Positions 1 to 10,267 are shown, counted from the stretch's first letter. The stretch is DNA of 64,000 nucleotides from Flavisolibacter ginsenosidimutans (GCF_007970805.1 NZ_CP042433.1:1178001-1242000); one strand, 5' to 3'. The notes: generated by a model from the letters alone, not told the origin. A program made the numbers and translations.

Positions 1-3000
1 TGGAGCTGGCACCGCAAAGCAAAAAATACCTATTGGATATTTCATCATTGATAAGGTACTGTTTGATCGCTTGGAAGGAGATAGACTTTTGTTTGGTAGT
101 ATCTTGCTTACTTTCAAAAGTCAACAGAAACTTTAAATACGAATCAAACCACTCATAGGAATAGTCATTGTTGGATTTAATTTCTTCAATAAGCTCATTT
201 CTTTCTTGCTTCAGGTTTTCCTCCTTGAACGCAGCTTGTAGAGCTTCCAAATGTGCGTTGTTAACTTCACCTTTTCCTGCAGCATTTAAAGTATTATAAA
301 TGCTTGCCAACATTACATTACGCCTATGTATCAAATCGTCTATAGACTCCGAAAGCTCTTCGTAATCATCACCCAAGTCTTCACGCAAATTTTCTAGCGT
401 GCTATTCTGTAAATAATGGATCTTAGAAATATCGTCTCGTTCGTCCACGTAAAATGAACCATCTGCTATTCTTGCAACTTTTACATCTTTGTCTTCAGTT
501 TCAATATACACATCATAAAGGATTTCTTTTTCCTTATATAATTCAATCTCGTGTTCTTCCTTCCATTGACGATAAAAGGGTTCGTCATGTTCTACACGAT
601 CTTCTTGTAAGACAAAACGCATTTCAAACTCTAGTTCAATACTATTTTCTACAATCTTTTCGTTGAGTGAGGGTGTCAACCGCAACAACGGGTATGCAGC
701 GTATACTTGTTCCAGATTGTTTCTTTCAAATAGTTTCAACTTGTTGTACAGGTCTTCCTTTATGTAGTAGACACTGTTCTCATGCGAGTCTAGTATCCTG
801 AAACTGTTATCGGTTTTATGAATGACTACGGGGTACTGGCCAACCTCAGAATCCACTAGCGAATTCACAATTTGCTCAAGTAATGCTAATCGTTCTTTGT
901 CATGTTCTTGGAAGATTAATGGTACAGCTTTCAAGTGTAGAAAGGACCCAGCAACCCCGTTCAAAGTGTTCAAAAGCAGTTGGTCGCTAAATTTACCAAC
1001 TTCAATTTCTTTTGGCAGTTGTTTTAGTTCCCCAATAAGGTACCTTCTTAGCTTTTGTAGCGGGCTTTCATTAACATGAATACCTATTGCTATGAAGAAA
1101 TCGTCCTTCTTCTTTTCATTGTTGTGCCAAGCAAGGAACTCCTCTGGTAATTGTTCCCCTGCTATGCAAATCCCATTCAATAAGTACTCTTGCGGCCGTA
1201 TGCCGAGGTATTCCTCCCAGTCTTGGCCTCGCTTATAGTGCCTATTCTGCGGCAATGTGTTAGCCCAACCCTTGTATAAATAAGTAAGTTTATCATGAAT
1301 ATTTGCATCACTCTCTAGCACTTCCGGATTACAACCTCCTACGAAAAGGAACCTCGGTGCCATTAAGTCATCTTCATTCTCACCATAGTTAAAAGCCTCG
1401 AAGTCATTTAACTGTAACAATGATTGAAGATCACTGTAATCATCACTTAATACATGAACGTGATCAACAAATTCACGGTTCTCTTCTGTAGGGAAAAAGA
1501 CTTGGTCCTCCAAAGTATACCATGTATTAGTAAAGGATTTGAGGCTATAATCTTTCAGATCTTCCTTCTTGAAATATCCAGATAGTAAAACAAAAAGCAG
1601 TTGGTGCGAGTTTTCAAGTTTGTTTTCTTCCAGCCTATCTTTGAACCTTTCAACCAACTCTTCGGTAATCCCTGTACTGGATAGTTTGAAAAGCTTGTCA
1701 GCGGTTGTTTGGTTAACCAAGTCCCGCTTCTTAGCCTCGTCGTGGAACGACTGTATAAGCTTTATATTATCCGCACTTTCAAGGTTCAAAACTTGTGACT
1801 GTGACAAAGTTATCATCTTGTCTACTCTTGTTACTTCTATAGAGTCATGGGCACTATCAATCTCGCCAATGATAATCTGCTGCTCACCCATGAAGATTGA
1901 AATCTTGTTATGGATCTCTTGTAATTCAGTTGGCGTAATCTCGCCCTCAATAACTGCCTTTAATAACTTGATATAAAGTTCATTTTGCCGTTCTTCGATC
2001 CAGCCAGCATCGAGGTTTGTATAGGTAAGTTTCTTAAGCAAACTTTTTTTATCCTCAAAGCGCTCTTGTAATATAATTTCAACTAAATCTAGCTCTAGCT
2101 CTAAGTTTTCACACTCCTTGAACAGGCCGATCAAGTGCTCTATCAATTTACTGCCTGTCAACTCTATATCACCCTTATAACCAGCAAAGTTTTCAGGTAT
2201 TAACACGAACTCTCCAGAGTGATACTTTTCCACGTAATTAACCACGGCTGTTTTCGTAGTTGATATCTGCTTCTTGACAGTCGATCCAATCCAATATTTA
2301 CCATTTTGAAATTGAACATAATTAGAATCGAAAAAACCAAGATCACAGGTCTTAGAGAACAGCAATAAGTTATCAACGTCCTCGAAACTGCTTTCAGCTT
2401 CTTCCAGATCTAGTTGTAGATTACAACAAGCAGATGAGAAAGGCTGCTTATCAAGGTAAGGAAGAAGGCACTTATCTGGTATGTGGACCTGGAAATACCG
2501 TAAAACTGTTGACTGGATATTTTCAAAACGTTCATCCGGGAGAGCCAGTAAGTCACTGTTATAGTATACATTTTCCGATTCGACAACACTGGAATTAAAT
2601 ATAACCAGCGTCGGTGTATTGAGAAGGAAATTATACTTTTCCGGCCAGTCGCTCTTTTCATATGCATCCACTATTGAGTCCAAGGTCTCTTTTGCCCTAC
2701 CAGGGTTATTTGCAACATAACTAGCAACTTCGCTCCAGTAGGGGTATATAATGCCTTGGTATAAACCTTCTAGCTTATCAAGGAGGTAGTTTTTATAACT
2801 AGCATGGTTCTCTACACTACTGATGCAAAATTTATGTAACCAGGGTATAGTTGATTTGGCATATAAATTTTTAAAGCAAGCGTGCACATGGTTATTATTC
2901 CTGGCAAGCTTCAGCTCGCCCATCCTTTCACCAGGGCTTTCATTGAAAGTTCGAAATGCTTCAAATATCCTGTGCTTTTCGTTAACTGTTAGCTTCCCCA

Positions 3001-5149
3001 GCTTTTCGTCAGCAACAACTTTACTAAACAGTCTCGTTAAAGTCGTGTAACTCTTTACCTGTGAATCACCAGTGAAAAAGCTGAAATATTTAGGGTTGAA
3101 ATTATAATCGTCGAAGTTTTCATTTGTGTAAAGTAATCCCAACTTACTCAGCAAGTCCCTAATCTCGTTGAGTTTGTTGAAAATAATGAAGTACCCATCT
3201 CTTTCTTTCTCTTGGAATTCTGAGATACTAATAAACTCGCCGTTAGTAAACTTCAGCAACTTCGTGTTGAAAAGGTTCTTTTTAAATACAGGGTCCTTCA
3301 CAAGTTCTCCATCTAAATTGGCTATCTCTTGCAAGATAACTTTGGCCTTTGCCGGGTCGTCTTTTATCCATTCATTCAAGTGATCACTAATCGAATCGTG
3401 AGCGGTGAGTAAATCGTAGATACCAAACTCCTCCACACCCATTTTGGAAAAAGCATTCAACCGTGTTCTTACGTCGGCTTCTTCACCCCAGTAAAACCAT
3501 CTCAGGTTGGCTAGGTCCCAGGAATCAAGATCTACATCCACCTGTGTTTTCTTGAAAAAAACATTTTCAACATCGTCAGAAACCTCAAAACCAGTAGAAT
3601 TATATGAAGATTTAACTGGTATGTATTTTGTCAATAGGTTGTCAATCTGGTCGATATAAGGCTCTTCTATCCACTTGCGATCTTGATTTAAGCTACGCTC
3701 AGAAGTTAGCAAGGCGGCATAAAAATCAAGGAACAACTCTCTTTCTTCTTCGTTAGTTGAACTCGACAACCGGGCTAACTCTCTATCAACCTTATCGACA
3801 ATGGTTTTAAATAGACGTTCATTAATTCCATCTTCTTTACTACTGCCTTTGTGCAAGAAAGTACGGGAACTTCCCTTGTAAAACGCGTTTGAATGAAGAA
3901 TATAGTTGAAATTGTGTACTTCTTCAGACAACGGGAAATACAGGTACAAATTCGGTGCACCTAGGAAATAATCACTAATTTGAAAATGCCTTCGAAACCC
4001 AAACAAGGCTTCGATATTTGACTCTTGGCTGATCTTTTTCTTTTGCTCGAGGGTTAAATCTTCATAGTCATGAACTCCAAAACGTACATACGCATAAGTA
4101 TCTCTGTCCGTTTCTTTATCTACTGTAAGCTTGATAAAACTTAAGTCGGGGTAGGTAATCGGCTCATCATCGTTCAATTGAACCGTTTGGAGAATTTTGT
4201 CTTTTCGTGTCCCTACGTCGGCCGTTTCTCGTAGAATAGCCAGTGCGAATCTTACACCACCCTTTAAATTCTTCTCGGCCAACTCGGTTTCTTTTCCTGA
4301 ACCAAGTTTAATAAAGAATAAGGCTCCCTCGTTGTATGTTTCCTTACTAAGGATATGCCGGCTTTTCCTTACCCAACGCGACAAAACCTCATACTCCGCC
4401 CTGCTAAAGGGAGACAGCTCCGCTTTTTTACCCGTTACCATTTTCGGTAAATCCACCACCTTGGAGTTTTCCGGTAAGCAGGGGAAGCAGGTGATTAATA
4501 TTTTGAATAACCAAGGATATTCATCTTTTATAACGATTTCACCTTTTTCGTTTTTAGTTACTTGGATGTCCATTGGCATTGGATCAGAACCTTTTGCCAA
4601 CCTAGCAAGCTCGTCGTTTTTCCAACTGAATAATAAGGGGCCAGAACTCTCATTGATAAGCTCTTGTAAGCCGTTGTCTTTTCCAACAAGCCTATGCGCT
4701 AACTTAAATCCAATACCAAATTTGCCAATCGTTCGGCTGTCAGCGTTTTTTGTGGACGACCCGACATTTAAAATGGATCGGATGCTGTTTGGTGTAAACA
4801 TTTCACCGTTGTTGGCAACCAATAAGTAATAATTTCCGTCAACCTCGTCTTGACCCCAAACCATGGTATAGTGAGTACTGCCGGCATCTACCGCATTTTG
4901 TAAAAACTCGTAGACAGCTTGGCCATCCTTTGCCATATCTAGAAAGCTCTGTAAAAAATTCTCGATACCAGCTTCAGGCGTACTAAACCCGTCGCGGTCT
5001 CCATGGTACATGGTAAACCATCCAAATTGTTTTTCACCGGTGGCCTCCTCGATATAATAGTTCCCGATGAAATCTTCTTGGAGTAACGGCGATACTGGGC
5101 GGGTTGTCTTATAAAAGCTACGATACTGTATTATGTTTTTAATTTCCAT
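1..5149 (-). CDS. Giant sacsin/HSP90-like GHKL ATPase protein, C-terminus beyond the window
   Basis: One open frame runs from an ATG at 5149 to the left edge (at least 1,716 residues, no stop seen), so the C-terminus is missing. The N-terminal ~200 residues carry GHKL ATPase motifs: an N box FLQNAVDAG, a G1-like VANNGEMF and a glycine lid GKFGIGFK, as in HSP90, MORC and sacsin. The remaining ~1,500 residues show no domain I recognise. They are rich in charged and aromatic residues, with no signal peptide or clear membrane segment, so the protein is probably cytoplasmic. It lies 125 bp downstream of qatD on the same strand, at the end of a BREX-Qat run, which suggests a defence role by context only. 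ATP binding is well supported by motif; any substrate is unknown. It could also be a chaperone-like stress protein. Confidence 0.85.
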   Translation of the reverse strand, partial: MEIKNIIQYRSFYKTTRPVSPLLQEDFIGNYYIEEATGEKQFGWFTMYHGDRDGFSTPEAGIENFLQSFLDMAKDGQAVYEFLQNAVDAGSTHYTMVWGQDEVDGNYYLLVANNGEMFTPNSIRSILNVGSSTKNADSRTIGKFGIGFKLAHRLVGKDNGLQELINESSGPLLFSWKNDELARLAKGSDPMPMDIQVTKNEKGEIVIKDEYPWLFKILITCFPCLPENSKVVDLPKMVTGKKAELSPFSRAEYEVLSRWVRKSRHILSKETYNEGALFFIKLGSGKETELAEKNLKGGVRFALAILRETADVGTRKDKILQTVQLNDDEPITYPDLSFIKLTVDKETDRDTYAYVRFGVHDYEDLTLEQKKKISQESNIEALFGFRRHFQISDYFLGAPNLYLYFPLSEEVHNFNYILHSNAFYKGSSRTFLHKGSSKEDGINERLFKTIVDKVDRELARLSSSTNEEERELFLDFYAALLTSERSLNQDRKWIEEPYIDQIDNLLTKYIPVKSSYNSTGFEVSDDVENVFFKKTQVDVDLDSWDLANLRWFYWGEEADVRTRLNAFSKMGVEEFGIYDLLTAHDSISDHLNEWIKDDPAKAKVILQEIANLDGELVKDPVFKKNLFNTKLLKFTNGEFISISEFQEKERDGYFIIFNKLNEIRDLLSKLGLLYTNENFDDYNFNPKYFSFFTGDSQVKSYTTLTRLFSKVVADEKLGKLTVNEKHRIFEAFRTFNESPGERMGELKLARNNNHVHACFKNLYAKSTIPWLHKFCISSVENHASYKNYLLDKLEGLYQGIIYPYWSEVASYVANNPGRAKETLDSIVDAYEKSDWPEKYNFLLNTPTLVIFNSSVVESENVYYNSDLLALPDERFENIQSTVLRYFQVHIPDKCLLPYLDKQPFSSACCNLQLDLEEAESSFEDVDNLLLFSKTCDLGFFDSNYVQFQNGKYWIGSTVKKQISTTKTAVVNYVEKYHSGEFVLIPENFAGYKGDIELTGSKLIEHLIGLFKECENLELELDLVEIILQERFEDKKSLLKKLTYTNLDAGWIEERQNELYIKLLKAVIEGEITPTELQEIHNKISIFMGEQQIIIGEIDSAHDSIEVTRVDKMITLSQSQVLNLESADNIKLIQSFHDEAKKRDLVNQTTADKLFKLSSTGITEELVERFKDRLEENKLENSHQLLFVLLSGYFKKEDLKDYSLKSFTNTWYTLEDQVFFPTEENREFVDHVHVLSDDYSDLQSLLQLNDFEAFNYGENEDDLMAPRFLFVGGCNPEVLESDANIHDKLTYLYKGWANTLPQNRHYKRGQDWEEYLGIRPQEYLLNGICIAGEQLPEEFLAWHNNEKKKDDFFIAIGIHVNESPLQKLRRYLIGELKQLPKEIEVGKFSDQLLLNTLNGVAGSFLHLKAVPLIFQEHDKERLALLEQIVNSLVDSEVGQYPVVIHKTDNSFRILDSHENSVYYIKEDLYNKLKLFERNNLEQVYAAYPLLRLTPSLNEKIVENSIELEFEMRFVLQEDRVEHDEPFYRQWKEEHEIELYKEKEILYDVYIETEDKDVKVARIADGSFYVDERDDISKIHYLQNSTLENLREDLGDDYEELSESIDDLIHRRNVMLASIYNTLNAAGKGEVNNAHLEALQAAFKEENLKQERNELIEEIKSNNDYSYEWFDSYLKFLLTFESKQDTTKQKSISFQAIKQYLINDEISNRYFLLCGASS

Positions 5150-5274
5150 TGCAGTTTTGATTTGGTCAATCCTTCTTGTCGTATCACTCGGTAAAAGAGG
5201 CCTATATTTATTAGTACATCTTTTATCTAGATATTTTATCGACGCTTATTTTGATAAAACCAATACTTGCGCAT

Positions 5275-6006
5275 TCAAGCTTGTAAAAGGTTTATTTGCT
5301 TTCTAAAGTTTTCCCTGATTATTGTACTCATTTCCGTATTTGCAATGCCATGAAGCATAGCAATAGATTTTTCCACATGATGTAAGTCCGATGGCTTGAT
5401 TGACCGATTTTGATAGTAAATGAAGGGACCATCACTTTCTGTAAGGATATGTGTCAAAGGAATTTCTTTAATAACTTCTTGTCCAACTTTCGTTTTGATC
5501 ATTGCAGAGTTTATCGAAAACAAAAAGCCTGCTTTTACGATATCCTTAATCAATTTGATTGAGCCACTATACCAATGAAAAATTGCATTTTTTATATTGT
5601 ACTCAATAAGATACTCCAATACGGTTTCTTCCGCGCCTCTAGAATGAAGGCTAAGTATCTTATTTTTTCCAGATAATTCATTCAAAACAAATTCAAAAGT
5701 GCTTATTTGTCGTGCTTTGCTGGCGATACCTTCCTTAGAAAAGTCTAACCCAACTTCCCCTATATATGATGTTTGTGCGACACACTCTGCAAACAAACTC
5801 AATTCATTTTTGTGCCTATCTGCATACAATGGGTGCATCCCTAATGCCATCCTTACTTTCTTAAATCTACTAAGATGAGGGAATCCCATTTTAAAATGAC
5901 TAGGTAAATTAGTCATACTTAAAGTGTATATTCCTAATTTTTCACATTCTTCTGCAATAGTCACAGGATTAGGGTATAAATCTAAATGGCAATGTGCATC
6001 AACCAT
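5275..6006 (-). CDS. qatD: QatD, TatD-family metal-dependent DNase
   Basis: This 243-residue protein has the TatD/amidohydrolase metal site: HCH at residues 5-7 (the HxH motif), EVGLDFS near residue 97, a histidine in LHSRGAEE, and a late ESDGPF with the conserved aspartate. TatD proteins are metal-dependent 3' to 5' exonucleases or endonucleases acting in the cytoplasm. In the Qat anti-phage system the TatD-like nuclease is the fourth component and the presumed effector. The ATG overlaps the qatC stop by one base (TAATG), so translation is probably coupled. It is slightly shorter than housekeeping TatD (about 260), as expected for the defence branch. Identification rests on both motifs and gene order. 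Confidence 0.9.
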   Translation of the reverse strand: MVDAHCHLDLYPNPVTIAEECEKLGIYTLSMTNLPSHFKMGFPHLSRFKKVRMALGMHPLYADRHKNELSLFAECVAQTSYIGEVGLDFSKEGIASKARQISTFEFVLNELSGKNKILSLHSRGAEETVLEYLIEYNIKNAIFHWYSGSIKLIKDIVKAGFLFSINSAMIKTKVGQEVIKEIPLTHILTESDGPFIYYQNRSIKPSDLHHVEKSIAMLHGIANTEMSTIIRENFRKQINLLQA

Positions 6007-7331
6007 TACAATCCTCCTTTAGACCGAACACTAGAATTACCACCCTTTTTGATCCAAGAAATTAACTCTATTCTTGTGCGTTCGATTAACTTCATGTATT
6101 CGTTTATACGCTCATAATCTTGTAAACCATTTGCGATGAGCTCAAACTTAATATTGTTTTTAGAAACGTTTTCCTTTAAAAAATCAAGCAAGGCTCCAAC
6201 ATCCTGACCTTTCTTTGTTTTCCAAATAAGCTTGTTGATGTTGTTACCATAAGAAGTATTATCAGCAATAGTTTGCAATGAAGCTTGTCTATAAATACAA
6301 GGCATACAAACACCGCAATGTGAGGCATGACCATAATCCCAGTGTGACCTATGGCCTCTTTTTCCACATGAGTTAGATGTTGGGATTATCTGTTGCAAAA
6401 AAGTCTTGTTTTTGCAATTTGCCACCATTTCGCCCTTGGTTTTGTTCCAATAAGGATTCTGAACAGTAATACCAATTCCCAATATTTTCCAGATATCCAT
6501 TAATCTTGAAAGGAATGTGGGATGTGTAGTACGGGTGCTACAAGCACTCCTGCGTGAGGGACTGAGTGGGTAGTTTACTGAAACTGTTCCATTTTCCGGA
6601 ACCAGAACGTTCCTTCGCAATGGTTCTGCAATAAGTGCTGATAAGCCTAAAAACAATAAGGATCGGCTTCTGCATGTAGTTTCTCTGTTTGAAAGGCTTG
6701 TTTGTGACAAGAATACTTTTACTGAAGGAAGGCGTACAAATAACTTTCCATATTTAGTTTCAAGCTCTGGCGCTAATGTATCTTGGTCTTTTTTCGGTCC
6801 TCCCATTGTGGGATCATAATGGGAGACAAAGAGCACTGGATCATTAGAGTTCTCTAAGCTGTCAATTAAACCAATTAAAGAGTCCAAGCCTCCAGAAAAT
6901 AAATTTATCTGTTTAAAATTTTGCTTATAAAATCCGCCCAAATCTTCTGCAGGCAATTGCAAAGAGTTTTTATAAAACTTTACTTTCCAGTAATCGCCTG
7001 TTAAAAATGAAAGTAACCCTTCAACTTGATCTACTGCACTTTTCCATACTTCAACTTTGAAAACAGGCAAGAGAACATTTATTTCTCTAGCCCATCCGTC
7101 AGTCGAATTGGGCCGCCTTGGTATAAATCTGTCAATGCCATATACAAAAGTTGAAAGCAAAAAGAAATCAACAACTTCTTCTTTTGCAGCATTTGCCCAC
7201 GGTAAAAGATCAGAAAAATCAACAGTAATTTCTGCATTAGCATTTTCTACACTAGATAAAGTTGCATTTATCTTGCTTATGAGAACTCCTTTACTTAAAG
7301 TTGGAACTTCTACTTTTAAATTATTTGCCAT
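6006..7331 (-). CDS. qatC: QatC, QueC-like PP-loop protein
   Basis: The 441-residue product has a PP-loop ATP pyrophosphatase motif, SGGLDS, at residues 146-151, and a late Cys-rich zinc site containing CGVCMPC. Both are hallmarks of QueC, which makes preQ0 (7-cyano-7-deazaguanine). At 441 residues it is about twice the length of housekeeping QueC, because of a ~140-residue N-terminal extension, and no other queuosine gene is nearby. That fits QatC, the QueC-like member of the Qat defence system, where the chemistry is thought to modify a protein or other target; this is family knowledge, not visible here. The start shares one base with the qatB stop (TAATG). Confidence 0.9.
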   Translation of the reverse strand: MANNLKVEVPTLSKGVLISKINATLSSVENANAEITVDFSDLLPWANAAKEEVVDFFLLSTFVYGIDRFIPRRPNSTDGWAREINVLLPVFKVEVWKSAVDQVEGLLSFLTGDYWKVKFYKNSLQLPAEDLGGFYKQNFKQINLFSGGLDSLIGLIDSLENSNDPVLFVSHYDPTMGGPKKDQDTLAPELETKYGKLFVRLPSVKVFLSQTSLSNRETTCRSRSLLFLGLSALIAEPLRRNVLVPENGTVSVNYPLSPSRRSACSTRTTHPTFLSRLMDIWKILGIGITVQNPYWNKTKGEMVANCKNKTFLQQIIPTSNSCGKRGHRSHWDYGHASHCGVCMPCIYRQASLQTIADNTSYGNNINKLIWKTKKGQDVGALLDFLKENVSKNNIKFELIANGLQDYERINEYMKLIERTRIELISWIKKGGNSSVRSKGGL

Positions 7332-8182
7332 TATTCAAATAATTGTATGATTGAATCAAAGATTTTTTCCTGTATGTCGCTTCCTTCTTTCCCTTTCCAA
7401 TCGATTGTTGTAACAGCTTTATCTGCATTTATAATTTTAACCTGACCTAAAATGTCTTCTTTGATCATGTTAAATGTTTCTCTACTTAATTCTTCGCCTT
7501 TGATTTGTGAGATCCTTTCTTGAAATCGTTGAGCAAGGTGTTCAAATAAATAAAAGCCATAGAAGCTGCATAGCACATCTATGAGTTTGTTGCCATCTAT
7601 CAACTCTTTCATATTCGATTCAAGTTCATTTGCTGTTTTCGCTTCGTCAGCAATCATTTCCACGACTTGACAGCTAGCCATATTCGCCGCAACATCATCC
7701 ATACCCGAACTGGAGTCTGAGAAGTACATCAATAAATAATCAATAATTTCCTCAACTGACTTGCCTTTGATATTCTCAAAGCCAATGGACTTTAATGCTT
7801 TCTCTAATCCGCCATTATAAACTGTTGTGACGAACCTATAAATACGCCCAGAAGCTCTTAAACCAGCTCTTCCCAGGGATGTTGACTTTCCAGATGTTAC
7901 AGACTTTCGCCCTCCTCCAGTTTTAATCAAATTTTTCAAAGCTGACTTGTAATGGGACGTTCTTCTGGCAGAAAGCTTTGCCTGCTGTCTGGAAATATTT
8001 TCTAGAGCTTTTATATTTCCTTCTGATGGAGAGTCCCTTTGATTTTCCTCAGCCTTTTCAGCCTGTTTTTCTAATTCTTTTTCTTTCTCAACCGTATTTA
8101 CAATTGCTGTTATTGCATTACTAAGGTTAGGCCAATTGGGTTCACCGGTAACTCCTGGAATAAGTCTCTGTGTAGTACCCAT
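7331..8182 (-). CDS. qatB: QatB, Qat defence component of unknown biochemical role
   Basis: This 283-residue soluble protein sits between QatA and QatC with one-base TAATG overlaps on both sides. Its N-terminal ~90 residues are charged and probably helical or coiled coil (a run of Lys/Glu between residues 35 and 75). Next comes a Gly/Ser-rich stretch with GGGRKSVTSGKS, then a helical C-terminal half. I see no catalytic motif. The name is assigned from position and size in a clear qatABCD order, and from the general look of the family, so it is less certain than its neighbours. Confidence 0.8.
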   Translation of the reverse strand: MGTTQRLIPGVTGEPNWPNLSNAITAIVNTVEKEKELEKQAEKAEENQRDSPSEGNIKALENISRQQAKLSARRTSHYKSALKNLIKTGGGRKSVTSGKSTSLGRAGLRASGRIYRFVTTVYNGGLEKALKSIGFENIKGKSVEEIIDYLLMYFSDSSSGMDDVAANMASCQVVEMIADEAKTANELESNMKELIDGNKLIDVLCSFYGFYLFEHLAQRFQERISQIKGEELSRETFNMIKEDILGQVKIINADKAVTTIDWKGKEGSDIQEKIFDSIIQLFE

Positions 8183-10062
8183 TATTTTTTTTGGTTTAGA
8201 GCTTTGTATATCTGTGATTTTGGATCCATTTGAGTTTTCAAATCCTCTAGTTCTGGATTTTCCTTTATTGCAAAAACAAAATCCGCACGCAAGCTGAATG
8301 GTATAGCATCATGGTCGATTCTTTTTAAAACCTTTTTGTACGTTGATAGACTATTAGGAACTCTTTGAGACATCATTTGCAGAAAAATTTTGTGTAAGTC
8401 TGAATTATTTGGTGTTTTAATTAGCTCTTTTTCGAATAGCGAAAGAAGTAAACTGAGATTAGCACCATTTTCTATTAGTACCTCGTTGGTGATTTTATCT
8501 TTAAGTAATGATGCAGAACCAAAATTTAGCAAGGATTTGAATAACGATTTTATGTGCGCAGGAATAAGGGTACTTCCACTTAATGATGAAAATAATTTAT
8601 CCCTTGCTATCCAGAAGTAGTCTCTTAAATCTATACCTGAAAGTTTTGGCTCTGCTTTCAGCCATCTAACTACTTGCTCATCTTTCCATTGAGAACTGTA
8701 TTTAATATCTAACGAAGCCATTTGGCTTTTCTCAGCTGCTTCTTCTAACTCCTTTATTTCATCTGGTTCTCCCTCCTTAACAGATTGCCATGTATATAAC
8801 TCCTTGAACAAATCCTCATAGGTGTACTCTAATACCATCAATTTTGCGAGTACATCAATTTTAAAATCTTGTATTGTAGCTATTGAAGCCAATTTATGCC
8901 TAAGAGTAAAAGTGTTTAAGAATCTCTTAATTTGTCGGGGATTACCTTTTAAACCTTCGGCAATAATTGAAGAAAGGGAAGCTATCAATGTAATGCTTGA
9001 CCTTAAAGCTTCTTTCTCTTGTTCTGATAAATGAGTTTCAATATCTGCAAACCCAAATACACCGTATCTATTCTTGATTCTAAATTCTCTGAATGACTCA
9101 AGCACTTTAGGATAGCTACTGGTTAATTGACGCTTACAAAACAATAACGTCATGTATGTTTCCACCTCATGATCTGATAGACGAGGCAGATTATATGGAA
9201 TTTGTATAAGTTTTTCAAGGTAATCGGTAATGATCCGTTGGTTCTTGTCATTGGCATCTGATGTAGCTCCGATTCTTTCTGTTCTATAGCGCTGTTCAAT
9301 TGCGTGTCTTACAATCCGAGGATCAGCTCCAATAATAAATGCTGTCTTTTCAACATTTAGAAAGAGTTTTATTGCCTCAAGGTTTTCTATGATTCTTTCG
9401 TGCGTACATCTGTCTAGGTCATCGATTATTACTACTAGCTTTTTGATCTTTGATTGATCAATCATTTTTTTGAAATCATCTCTAAACTCTCTTATCAAAG
9501 TAGTCTCATCAACTTCACCCTTTTTGTCTTTAAGCAAACTATGTAAGAAATTTTCTCCATCATCACCCTGTAATTTATCGACCAGTTCCTTTGGACTTAT
9601 TTTCTGAAGCTCACCAGATAGATATGGAATTAAAGAGAGGCCGCCAGTAAAATATGCCGATGCAGCAGGTATTGCAATCTTTTTAAAGCCAAGTCCTAAG
9701 ACCCTCATCCAATTAACGGACTTGAGCAACTTTGTAGTCTGCTCTTTAATTTGCGTACTTATCTTTTTGTTTTCCTCAAACTTTTTGATAATTGTTTCTA
9801 GCAGGGCAGCCTTTGCATCATCATAACCCTCGAACATCCATCCATTGAAGTATATAACTAATGTACCCTCATTCAATTCGTCTCCATCCCCTTTTAATTG
9901 TTCATAAATGATTTTAAGAATGCTAGATTTGCCACTTCCCCAGTCACCAAAAACACCAACACTTACGGGCAAGAGACCTTCATCCTTTATAACTTCTATG
10001 ATCAACTCTGCATGTACTTTAAATCCTAACAGATCTTCTGATGTTTCATTATCTGCCCACAT
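8182..10062 (-). CDS. qatA: QatA, KAP-family P-loop NTPase
   Basis: The 626-residue protein begins with a KAP-type NTPase domain: Walker A GDWGSGKS at residues 39-46 and Walker B VVIIDDLDRC with the aspartates at about 214-215. Between them is a hydrophobic stretch near residues 130-155, often found as membrane-associated segments inserted in KAP NTPases. In the Qat system QatA is the ATPase, thought to sense or drive the defence response. The ATG at 10062 lies about 200 bp downstream of the small ORF following brxL, leaving room for a promoter, so qat may be transcribed separately from brx. Its stop overlaps the qatB start. Confidence 0.9.
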   Translation of the reverse strand: MWADNETSEDLLGFKVHAELIIEVIKDEGLLPVSVGVFGDWGSGKSSILKIIYEQLKGDGDELNEGTLVIYFNGWMFEGYDDAKAALLETIIKKFEENKKISTQIKEQTTKLLKSVNWMRVLGLGFKKIAIPAASAYFTGGLSLIPYLSGELQKISPKELVDKLQGDDGENFLHSLLKDKKGEVDETTLIREFRDDFKKMIDQSKIKKLVVIIDDLDRCTHERIIENLEAIKLFLNVEKTAFIIGADPRIVRHAIEQRYRTERIGATSDANDKNQRIITDYLEKLIQIPYNLPRLSDHEVETYMTLLFCKRQLTSSYPKVLESFREFRIKNRYGVFGFADIETHLSEQEKEALRSSITLIASLSSIIAEGLKGNPRQIKRFLNTFTLRHKLASIATIQDFKIDVLAKLMVLEYTYEDLFKELYTWQSVKEGEPDEIKELEEAAEKSQMASLDIKYSSQWKDEQVVRWLKAEPKLSGIDLRDYFWIARDKLFSSLSGSTLIPAHIKSLFKSLLNFGSASLLKDKITNEVLIENGANLSLLLSLFEKELIKTPNNSDLHKIFLQMMSQRVPNSLSTYKKVLKRIDHDAIPFSLRADFVFAIKENPELEDLKTQMDPKSQIYKALNQKK

Positions 10063-10141
10063 AAAAATGGTTTTTTATCGTTGATTTACATAATGCCAAA
10101 TTGTGTACAAGTTATAAACCCGTCAACGCAAAGACAACGTG

Positions 10142-10159
10142 CTATGCTTAATAGCATAG
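10142..10159. promoter_or_regulatory. Perfect 7-bp inverted repeat upstream of qatA, possible operator
   Basis: The sequence CTATGCT-TAAT-AGCATAG is a perfect 7-bp inverted repeat with a 4-bp spacer, 80 bp upstream of the qatA start. It has no following T run, so it is not an obvious terminator. A regulator binding site in the qat promoter is an inference from position and symmetry. Confidence 0.3.
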
Positions 10160-10267
10160 TAAGCAGCCTTAAACTCGGTGTGTAGTTTATGGCAGTCTTC
10201 TCCACTTTTGAAATGGTGTTTGAAACAGGATATTGTAAACCTTCCGAATCGTGTATAAAATTGGAAC

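Noticed and set aside
4197-4829. Plus-strand 210-codon frame
   Set aside because: It is antisense to the giant GHKL gene and has no recognisable content.
6006-7331. Housekeeping QueC of queuosine synthesis
   Set aside because: The protein is twice the usual length and lies between qatB and qatD rather than with queD or queE.
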